Positions 39,764 through 45,468 of a stretch of DNA of 45,468 bases are shown piece after piece. This DNA is from CAZFOB01 sp964520325 (GTDB lineage: Bacteria > Actinomycetota > JAICYB01), in contig CAZFOB010000025.1 of NCBI GenBank assembly GCA_964520325.1, positions 1 through 45,468 of the forward strand, in the 5' to 3' direction. Numbering within the stretch: position 1 is the stretch's first letter; the number at the start of each line of letters is the position of its first letter. The notes below the pieces were generated by a model. That model was not told the origin of the DNA. It saw only the letters and a program-made list of their open reading frames with translations, and searched no databases. A program made the translations under genes and the position numbers.

Positions 39764-40574
39764 CTGCCTGTAGATACTGCGCCGTCGCCTTGTACGCCCG
39801 GTCGATCCGGCGCGCGACGGCTTTGAAGTCCCGATAGTTCAGCTGCTTGAGGCTCACCTTGCTCGACTCACCGGCCGGGAGCACGTGAGCGGTGACGCCG
39901 TCGGGAAGCGACGCCAGGTCGCTGTTGAACCGGTGGCGCCGCGCGATCTCGAAGGCGACGAACGCGACCTGGATCGGCGTTCGAGGCGCGGTGAGTGCCG
40001 TATCGATCCGTCCGACGTGCAGGACGTAGATCTCATCGGCACCGAGCTCGACGGCGCGGGAGATGGGGACGCTGTTGACCACTCCGCCGTCGATGAAGTG
40101 TTCGCCGTCGATCTCGACCGGAGGCAACACACCGGGCACTGCAGCGGATGCGAGCACCGCGTCCGCGAGCGGGCCTTCGCTGAACCAATGCTCGGCCGCC
40201 CGTTCGATCGACGCAGCCACGCACTGGAACGGGACGACCAGGTCCTCAAAGCTCTCGGCCTTTACGAGCTGCCCGATCAGATCGCGCAGCGACTTGTTGG
40301 AGTGCATGTGCGTGCGGCTGCGGACGAAATGCGCGGCGCCTGCGAGCAGCGATCCGCCGAAGATTCGGTCTTCGTCCACGCCGAGCCAGACCTCGCGCAG
40401 CCGGTCGACCATCTCGATGGTCGGGTCGGAGGCGATGGCTGCGCCGTTGAGGGCGCCGACCGATGTCCCGACGATGAGGTCGGCACGGATGCCCTGCTCG
40501 AGCAGGGCACGCAGCATCCCGACTTCGTAGGCGCCCATGTGGCCACCACCGCCCAGGACGAACGCAGTCGTCAT
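39756..40574 (-). CDS. Patatin-like phospholipase
   Basis: A 272-aa hydrolase with the patatin motifs: oxyanion loop GGGGHMGAYEVG at the start, nucleophile GTSVGALNGA (Ser) and the dyad acid in FIDGGVVNSVP (DGG). It cleaves acyl chains from membrane lipids. The ATG at 40574 lies at the start of the conserved VLGGGG strand. It overlaps the acyltransferase gene downstream by eight bases and is divergent from the PGPGW gene. Probably cytoplasmic or membrane-associated; no signal peptide. Confidence 0.92.
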   Translation of the reverse strand: MTTAFVLGGGGHMGAYEVGMLRALLEQGIRADLIVGTSVGALNGAAIASDPTIEMVDRLREVWLGVDEDRIFGGSLLAGAAHFVRSRTHMHSNKSLRDLIGQLVKAESFEDLVVPFQCVAASIERAAEHWFSEGPLADAVLASAAVPGVLPPVEIDGEHFIDGGVVNSVPISRAVELGADEIYVLHVGRIDTALTAPRTPIQVAFVAFEIARRHRFNSDLASLPDGVTAHVLPAGESSKVSLKQLNYRDFKAVARRIDRAYKATAQYLQADG

Positions 40575-40626
40575 ATCTCCATTGTTTCCCCATCGTTCAC
40601 GAGCGCGTAGTAGCTTCGAAGGCATC

Positions 40627-40881
40627 ATGTCGAAGATGAGCGACTACGTCGCTTGGATCGGCCGCAGCGGCAAGCGGATCCTCGTGACCGTTGTCGGGTT
40701 CGCGCTGATCGCTCTCGGGCTCGTGCTGCTCGTCTTCCCCGGCCCTGGGATCCTTGTGGTCATCGCCGGCTTGGCCGTGCTCGCGACGCAGTACACCTGG
40801 GCGCGGAGCGCCCTCGACTTCACCAAACGGCACGCGAAGGGTGCGACGAACCGCCTGCGCCGCCGCTCGTCCTCCGCCTGA
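40627..40881 (+). CDS. PGPGW-type small membrane protein
   Basis: An 84-aa protein with two adjacent membrane helices: RILVTVVGFALIALGLVLLVFPGPGILVVIAGLAVLATQYTWA. The FPGPG turn between the helices and the following Glu/Gln-x-x-Trp-Ala pattern define the PGPGW (TIGR02611-like) family, common in Actinomycetota. Its C-terminal tail is very basic (RHAKGATNRLRRRSSSA). Function unknown. TAGCTT at 40611-40616 is a likely -10 box, ten bases before the ATG. Confidence 0.85.
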   Translation: MSKMSDYVAWIGRSGKRILVTVVGFALIALGLVLLVFPGPGILVVIAGLAVLATQYTWARSALDFTKRHAKGATNRLRRRSSSA

Positions 40882-40920
40882 GCAAGCGCGTGACGAGAAG
40901 CGCGGCACGCGCCTCTGTGA

Positions 40921-41313
40921 TCACACGACTTCAAAACCTTCCTGCGTGAAGTGTCGATCGTAGGCGAACGCCCGGCGGACGCCATCCCGGCGCATGACGT
41001 GGAAGCTTGCGTGATCGATGAAGCTGATGGGCTGCCGCCGGCTGGCGATGAGCGCCGCCAGCACCGCGTCGTGCTCGGTCGGACCGATCCAGGTGATGTC
41101 GGCGGAGTTGAGGAAAGGGACGAGATCGAGCAGTGCCCGGATCCCCATGCGCGCTTGGACCAACGCGATGCTCTCGACGAGGACGAGGTTGTGTGTGAGG
41201 ACCGGCTCGTTTTCGTCCGCAAGTGCCTGCCACGTGGCTACCGCGCGTGCATGTTTGTCGTCGTCGGCGTCGACGAGCGCATAGAACGCCGACGTGTCCA
41301 CGAAGACGCTCAT
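40921..41313 (-). CDS. PIN-domain toxin (VapC-like)
   Basis: A 130-aa PIN ribonuclease. The acidic metal residues are visible in VFVDTSAFYAL (Asp), VLVESIAL (Glu), SFIDHASFHVM (Asp) and FAYDRHFTQEGF (Asp). Its ATG overlaps the stop of the antitoxin gene (ATGA), the classical toxin-antitoxin order. VapC toxins cut tRNA or rRNA; the target here is unknown. Confidence 0.9.
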   Translation of the reverse strand: MSVFVDTSAFYALVDADDDKHARAVATWQALADENEPVLTHNLVLVESIALVQARMGIRALLDLVPFLNSADITWIGPTEHDAVLAALIASRRQPISFIDHASFHVMRRDGVRRAFAYDRHFTQEGFEVV

Positions 41314-41561
41314 CCTTCTTGGGCGATCGCCTCGGCCAGGTAGTCGTCGTGTCGAGCGGAGACATCGGAGCAACCTGAACGGTGCCGACCGGCGTGCGAG
41401 AGCGCCTCGATCATTCGGCGCCGATGGTCCCCCGGCACGGCTTTGAGGTAGCGATCGAGAGCGTCTCGGACCACAGCCGCCTCCGACCTGTCCTGAGCAT
41501 GCGCGAGCTCGCGAAGGGCCTGCCGTTGCCCTTCCTCGATCTGGATCTGAATCCTGAGCAT
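41310..41561 (-). CDS. Ribbon-helix-helix antitoxin
   Basis: An 83-aa protein with a CopG/VapB-like ribbon-helix-helix at 1-45 (MLRIQIQIEEGQRQALRELAHAQDRSEAAVVRDALDRYL) and a C-terminal part that should bind the toxin. TAGTAT on the minus strand (41573-41568) lies six bases before the ATG, so the message is probably leaderless. The start codon is inside the first of two operator-like palindromes, which points to autorepression. Confidence 0.85.
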   Translation of the reverse strand: MLRIQIQIEEGQRQALRELAHAQDRSEAAVVRDALDRYLKAVPGDHRRRMIEALSHAGRHRSGCSDVSARHDDYLAEAIAQEG

Positions 41562-41599
41562 GTCGACATACTAGCAAGAGTATGCTGTCATGTCGGCAT
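41560..41599. promoter_or_regulatory. Paired operator for the toxin-antitoxin genes
   Basis: ATGTCGACAT (41560-41569, perfect palindrome) and ATGTCGGCAT (41590-41599) are exactly 30 bases apart, three helical turns. Between them is CATACT-agcaag-AGTATG (41567-41584), which holds a -10 box for each direction. This fits cooperative binding of two antitoxin dimers, covering also the promoter of the divergent beta-lactamase-like gene. Confidence 0.6.
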
Positions 41600-41621
41600 A
41601 GAACGAGAGAGGGAGACGGCG

Positions 41622-42764
41622 ATGACGCTGGCGCTCGGTACATGCGAACCGGACTTCGAGCCCGTTCGCGACGCACTTGCAGGTCTGGTCGAATCAGGGA
41701 AGGACATCGGCGCGTGCGCGGCTGTCGTCCATCAAGGAAAGCTCGTCGCCGACGTCTGGGCCGGACATACCGACGAAGCCCGGACGACGCCGTGGGAGCA
41801 GGACACGATCATCAACGTCTGGTCGACCACGAAGACGATGACCAACCTGTGCGCGCTCATGCTCGCCGACGCGGGCGAGCTCGACGTCGACGCGCCCGTC
41901 GCCGACTACTGGCCCGAGTTCAAAGCCAACGGGAAAGAGAACGTGCTCGTCCGGCATCTGCTCGCGCATACCGCCGGACTTCCGGGCTGGCGCACGCCGA
42001 TCACTCTGGAGGACCTCTACGACTGGGGCAAGGTCTGCGCGTTGCTGGCAGAGGACGAGCCGTGGTGGGAGCCGGGTACCGCGAGTGGCTATCACGCGAT
42101 CACGCAGGGCAACCTCGTCGGCGAGGTCGTTCGGCGCGTCACTGGGCAGTCGGTTGGCACGTGGTTCGCGGAGAACATCGCCGGCCCGCTTGGCGCCGAC
42201 TTCCACATCGGCACTCCGGCTGAGTGCGACGGACGCGTCGCGAAGGTGATCTCTCCGCCGTCGCTCGCCGACCAGCTCGGCGCCGCCGACCCCGACGGCA
42301 TCCCGATGCGCGTGATGATCAATCCGCTTCTCGACGCATCGAAGTCGTGGGACGTCGACTGGCGGCGCGCAGAGATCCCCGCCGCCGGCGGACACGGCAA
42401 CGCACGCTCGGTCGCGATCATCCAGTCGGCTGTGTCATGCGGAGGCGAAACGCATGGCCGGCGCTTGTTCTCGGAGAAGGTCGGCGACGTCATCTTCCGG
42501 GAGCAGTCAAACGGGACCGACCTCGTTCTCGGCGTCCCGCTCCGTTTCGGCATCGGCTACGGATTGCCGATCCCCGAGATCCCGTTGCCCAGTCAGCGGA
42601 CGTGCTTCTGGGGCGGCTGGGGAGGCTCGCTCGTGGTCAACGACCTCGAGAACCACCTCACCGTCGCGTACGTCATGAATCGGATGGGCGAGGGAACGGT
42701 CGGAGACGATCGAGGCGCCGCGATCATCATGGCCGCGTACGCATCTTTGTTCGCGCAGACGTAA
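41622..42764 (+). CDS. Serine beta-lactamase-like hydrolase (class C/EstB type)
   Basis: A 380-aa protein with the beta-lactamase/transpeptidase fold. The SxxK motif is WSTTKTMT (Ser68, Lys71). LLAHTAGLPGW is the usual following segment and GYHAITQGNLVGEVV supplies the Tyr motif. GIGYGLPIP and FWGGWGGSLVVND are near the third motif (HTG is replaced by GWGG). Such proteins are often esterases rather than true beta-lactamases. No signal peptide, so it is cytoplasmic. GGGAG precedes the ATG at 41622. Its promoter region is shared with the toxin-antitoxin pair. Confidence 0.88.
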   Translation: MTLALGTCEPDFEPVRDALAGLVESGKDIGACAAVVHQGKLVADVWAGHTDEARTTPWEQDTIINVWSTTKTMTNLCALMLADAGELDVDAPVADYWPEFKANGKENVLVRHLLAHTAGLPGWRTPITLEDLYDWGKVCALLAEDEPWWEPGTASGYHAITQGNLVGEVVRRVTGQSVGTWFAENIAGPLGADFHIGTPAECDGRVAKVISPPSLADQLGAADPDGIPMRVMINPLLDASKSWDVDWRRAEIPAAGGHGNARSVAIIQSAVSCGGETHGRRLFSEKVGDVIFREQSNGTDLVLGVPLRFGIGYGLPIPEIPLPSQRTCFWGGWGGSLVVNDLENHLTVAYVMNRMGEGTVGDDRGAAIIMAAYASLFAQT

Positions 42765-42796
42765 GCCGCGGGCAGCAGTGACCGTGTCCTGCTTTC

Positions 42797-43744
42797 ATGC
42801 ATGAGGACGTCGATGTGCCCGAAGCCGTTCAGCGCAAGGCACGCATGCTCGGTCCCGTCGGTGATCGCTGGCTCCGGGAGGTTCCTCACCTGCTGGACGA
42901 CCTTGAGGCGGATTGGGGGATCCGAGTAGGGAATTGTGTGCCCGGCGGCAACGCGGGTTTCCTCGCCGAGGCTCGAACCGCCGATGACCGACCCGTTATC
43001 CTGAAGCTCGGCCTGCCAGATGGACTCCGGGGGATCTCTGCCTTCGGTCAGGAGCTCGATGCGCTCCTGCTCGGCGATAGTCCGCCGTACGTCGAGGTCT
43101 TGATGCACGACCGTGAGCGTGCGGCGGTGCTTGTGGAACGGCTCGGGCGTCCGCTCGGTCGGCTCGGATGGTCGGTTCCCGCGCAGCTGGACGTCATCGG
43201 TCGAACGCTCCCGAGGGGTTGGCGGAAGGTGCGGGACGCTCCCCTGACGACGGGCCGCGAGAAGGCGGTATGGCTCCGCGACTTCATCACTGCTCTCTGG
43301 CACCAGCTCGACCGGCCCTGTGCGGAGCGCACCGTGGAGCTTGCGCTGTCATATGCCCACAGTCGAGAGATCGCGTTCGACGAGGGTCGCGCCGTCCTCA
43401 TCCACGCCGATGCGCACCCGAACAACATCCTCGAGGAAGAGACCGGATCGACGGAGTTCAGGTTGATCGATCCCGAAGGGCTCCTGTCCGAGCCCGAGCA
43501 TGATTTGGCGATCCCGCTCCGCGGTTGGAACGAGGAGCTGCTCGCGGGAGACTGCTGCAGGCTCGCGGCGGCGTGGTGCGATCAGCTGAGTCAGGCCACG
43601 GAGAGAGATCGCAACGCGATCTGGGAATGGTCGTTCATCGAGCGAGTCTCGTCCGGCCTCAACCTCGCGCAGTTCGGCGAGGCCGACGCCGCCGACGAAT
43701 ACCTCCGTGCCGCCGACCTGCTGAGCGCCGGCGACAGCAATTGA
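42797..43744 (+). CDS. Aminoglycoside/hydroxyurea-type phosphotransferase
   Basis: A 315-aa kinase-like protein of the same broad group as the one at 17258-18289. N-lobe: NAGFLAEARTADDRPVILKLGLP (Lys). Hinge: AAVLVERL. The catalytic loop LIHADAHPNNIL keeps HxDxxxxN intact, unlike the other copy, and the metal site is RLIDPEGLLSEPEHDLA. It should be an active small-molecule kinase; substrate unknown. The start is ATG 42797, 32 bases after the beta-lactamase-like gene, so they may be co-transcribed. Confidence 0.85.
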   Translation: MHEDVDVPEAVQRKARMLGPVGDRWLREVPHLLDDLEADWGIRVGNCVPGGNAGFLAEARTADDRPVILKLGLPDGLRGISAFGQELDALLLGDSPPYVEVLMHDRERAAVLVERLGRPLGRLGWSVPAQLDVIGRTLPRGWRKVRDAPLTTGREKAVWLRDFITALWHQLDRPCAERTVELALSYAHSREIAFDEGRAVLIHADAHPNNILEEETGSTEFRLIDPEGLLSEPEHDLAIPLRGWNEELLAGDCCRLAAAWCDQLSQATERDRNAIWEWSFIERVSSGLNLAQFGEADAADEYLRAADLLSAGDSN

Positions 43745-43808
43745 TCGCGACCAACGACCGTCGGGCTGCCAACCACCACGGTGCGGCACCCGATCTGCTT
43801 CGATCTGC

Positions 43809-43814
43809 TACCTT
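43809..43814 (+). promoter_or_regulatory. -10 box of the second toxin-antitoxin pair
   Basis: TACCTT seven bases before the ATG at 43822; no Shine-Dalgarno, so probably leaderless. Confidence 0.4.
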
Positions 43815-43821
43815 TATGTAC

Positions 43822-44094
43822 ATGTCGAGCACGGTTGGAGTGGGGGAGTTACGCCAGAACCTGAGCAAGTACCTACGACGCGTCGAGCGAGGTGAGCGAC
43901 TGGTCGTCACGGACCGAAACCGGCCCGTCGCGGAGCTCGGCCCGCCGGCGACGCGTGGGGCTGAGCTCGATCGACTACTTGCTGAAGGCCGTGTCTCGCG
44001 GCCCGTCCGTCGAGGCTTACCCGAACCGCTCCACCTCGAGGGCGACCCTTACGCCCTCAGCCGCGCGCTTGACGAGATCCGCGGCCAACGCTGA
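43822..44094 (+). CDS. Phd/YefM-type antitoxin
   Basis: A 90-aa protein with the Phd/YefM N-terminal DNA-binding fold: TVGVGELRQNLSKYLRRVERGERLVVTDRNRPVAEL. The rest is the toxin-binding tail (ELDRLLAEGRVSRP... LSRALDEIRGQR). The ATG at 43822 is chosen for its spacing to the -10 box; ATG 43816 is possible. The PIN toxin gene follows after one base. Confidence 0.88.
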   Translation: MSSTVGVGELRQNLSKYLRRVERGERLVVTDRNRPVAELGPPATRGAELDRLLAEGRVSRPVRRGLPEPLHLEGDPYALSRALDEIRGQR

Positions 44095-44095
44095 G

Positions 44096-44509
44096 TTGGC
44101 CCTCTTCTATACAGACGCCTCGGCGCTCGTCAAGCTCGTTATCGACGAACCCGAGAGCGAAGCACTGCGCGCCTACCTTGCCGACGCGGAGCTCGTTTCG
44201 TGCGAACTCGTGCTTACGGAGATCCCCCGCGCGATCCGGCGAGCCGCTTCGTTCGACCCCGACCTGCCTCTTGATCTTCTGATGGAACGTGCGGGCGAGC
44301 TGATCGATGCGGTGGCGCTGAGACCACTCGACCGAGGCATCCTGGCCGCCGCCGGCGCGCTCGCGGAGCCGGTATTGCGAGCGCTCGACGCCGTCCATAT
44401 CGCTGCCGCGGTCGACGTCTTTCCGTTCGATGCTTTTGTCAGCTACGACGAACGCCAGACAGCCGCCGCGCGACTCGCAGGACTCCGAACCGTGGGACTC
44501 GGCGGCTGA
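44096..44509 (+). CDS. PIN-domain toxin (VapC-like)
   Basis: A 137-aa PIN nuclease. Acidic residues are in ALFYTDASALVKL (Asp), ELVLTEIPRA (Glu), VLRALDAVHIAAA (Asp) and AFVSYDERQTAAA (Asp). The TTG at 44096 just past the antitoxin TGA is the only start that keeps the conserved LxYxDxSALVK beginning. It forms the second toxin-antitoxin module within 3.2 kb. Confidence 0.88.
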   Translation: MALFYTDASALVKLVIDEPESEALRAYLADAELVSCELVLTEIPRAIRRAASFDPDLPLDLLMERAGELIDAVALRPLDRGILAAAGALAEPVLRALDAVHIAAAVDVFPFDAFVSYDERQTAAARLAGLRTVGLGG

Positions 44510-44528
44510 TCGCGATTAGCGTCGTCAC

Positions 44529-45468
44529 GTGACTTCGGTTCCCCTCCGCCGGAACCGTGACTTCGTCCTGCTCCAGGTTGGGCAGCTCTTGTCGAACGTC
44601 GGTACGTCGACGACGTCGATCGCGTACCCATTGCTCGTGCTGGGCGTGACCCACTCGGCGGCGAAGGCCGGTGTCGTCGCGTTCGCTCGCGCTCTCCCCG
44701 CAGCACTCTTCTTGATCCCGGCGGGCGTTGCGGCCGATCGCTTCAATCGTAAGCGGCTGATGATCGTGGCCGACGCCGTCCGGGTCCTTGCGATCGGCGT
44801 ACTGGCCGCGACGGTCGTTCTGGACCGGTTCGTCTTTTGGGTCGTGCCGCTTGTCGCATTCATCGAGGGCACCGGGGCCGCTCTGTTCACCGCATCGCAG
44901 GTCGGTGCGGTGCGTGCCGTGGTGCCGCGCCGACAGTTGCCGGCGGCCGTGGCCTCTCAAACGGGTCGCGAGGCGGCCGTGCAACTGACCGGGCCCCCGC
45001 TCGGTGGTGCGCTCTTCGGGATCGACCGCGCGGCCCCGTTCCTCTTCGATGCGGTCTCGTATGCGTTTTCGACCGTCGCGCTCCTCGCGATGCGGACACC
45101 GTTCCAAGAAACACGTGAGCGTGACGGCGCTCCATTGCGCGCGCGACTTGCCGAGGGTTTTCGCTTCCTCTGGACACACCCGTTCCTGCGGACGTGCGCG
45201 TTCCTCTTTAGCCTCGGCAACTTCATCGGTCCCGGCCTGTTGCTTGCCGTCGTCGTCATCGGCAAGAGGCAGGGGCTATCGTCGGTCCGGATCGGCGCGC
45301 TGACCGCGGCGCTCGGCGCGTGCCTTCTCGTCGGCGCATTCGTGTCACCGCTTGTGCGGCGCCGCCTCTCCGCACGGGGCGTCCTCTTGCTTGAGCTGTG
45401 GACGGCGCTCGGCTTCTGGAATGCGTCAGACCCTTTGACCGGAATCGGTGAGGAAATGTCCACGCTCA
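44529..45468 (+). CDS. MFS exporter, partial (cut by the window edge)
   Basis: The open frame starts at GTG 44529 and continues to the window end (313 codons). It has repeated hydrophobic helices: DFVLLQVGQLLSNVGTSTTSIAYPLLVLGVT, AGVVAFARALPAALFLIPAGVAADRFNRKRLM (motif A) and FWVVPLVAFIEGTGAALFTASQ, with GRLxxA-type ASQTGREAAVQLTGPPLGGALFG. This matches DHA3-like exporters (enterobactin exporter/macrolide efflux type). From about 45418 the sequence loses its membrane character (WNASDPLTGIGEEMSTL), so the gene may be broken there. The frame does not close in the window. Confidence 0.8.
   Translation, partial: MTSVPLRRNRDFVLLQVGQLLSNVGTSTTSIAYPLLVLGVTHSAAKAGVVAFARALPAALFLIPAGVAADRFNRKRLMIVADAVRVLAIGVLAATVVLDRFVFWVVPLVAFIEGTGAALFTASQVGAVRAVVPRRQLPAAVASQTGREAAVQLTGPPLGGALFGIDRAAPFLFDAVSYAFSTVALLAMRTPFQETRERDGAPLRARLAEGFRFLWTHPFLRTCAFLFSLGNFIGPGLLLAVVVIGKRQGLSSVRIGALTAALGACLLVGAFVSPLVRRRLSARGVLLLELWTALGFWNASDPLTGIGEEMSTL

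Noticed and set aside
1..45468. CRISPR arrays, rRNA genes or further tRNAs
   Set aside because: I saw no regularly spaced repeats and no other cloverleaf or rRNA-like sequence.

Overview
The window is high-GC DNA with GTG/TTG starts, ATGA/GTGA gene overlaps, LuxR-type and TetR regulators, a PGPGW small membrane protein and VapBC-type modules. This fits a deep-branching member of the Actinomycetota (Acidimicrobiia or Thermoleophilia-like). That placement is inferred from gene style, not from a phylogenetic marker.

The left half (about 1-22.6 kb) looks like a mobile, partly decayed island. It holds an IS630 element with a frameshifted transposase, a deleted IS110 remnant that keeps a structured 5' RNA region, an IS481 fragment, several broken genes (phosphotransferase remnant, truncated hydrolase, frameshifted VOC protein, amber-interrupted ORF, truncated NTF2-like protein, PH-domain gene with a stop for Trp), an attC-like site and, at its right edge, a tyrosine integrase beside tRNA-Val(CAC). 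Working genes include a TetR/MFS/thioesterase resistance-type locus, a GNAT acetyltransferase, an APH-like kinase and an SdpB-like membrane protein.

Inside this half sits the most unusual locus (6.7-16.1 kb). A response regulator, an exported beta-propeller protein and a histidine kinase form one operon. It is divergent from four tandem genes for secreted trypsin-fold proteins. All four have lost the catalytic His and Ser, so they are pseudoproteases. Genes 1 and 3 share a 237-bp exactly identical upstream and signal-peptide segment although their mature parts have diverged.

The right half (22.7-45.5 kb) looks like stable chromosome. A minus-strand operon at 22.7-29.7 kb joins a glycerate-kinase-like enzyme, a DapA-family aldolase (one-base frameshift), an OYE-type flavin oxidoreductase, a Gfo/Idh/MocA dehydrogenase, a PmoA/DUF6807 protein, a cupin and an uncharacterised alpha/alpha-toroid-like protein. 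This suggests catabolism of an unidentified carbohydrate or sugar acid. Next come an alpha/beta hydrolase, a metallophosphoesterase, a GH172 (DUF2961) enzyme, a methyltransferase-like protein and a lipoprotein overlapping bioA. bioA in turn overlaps a single reading frame that fuses BioF to BioD. After this are lipid genes (PlsC-like acyltransferase with an altered HX4D box, patatin), a PGPGW membrane protein, two PIN-domain toxin-antitoxin modules, a serine beta-lactamase-like hydrolase, a second phosphotransferase and a partial MFS exporter at the edge.

Many genes on the right carry a TANNNT -10 box 6-8 nt before the start codon and no Shine-Dalgarno, suggesting leaderless mRNAs. Genes on the left mostly have strong Shine-Dalgarno sites.
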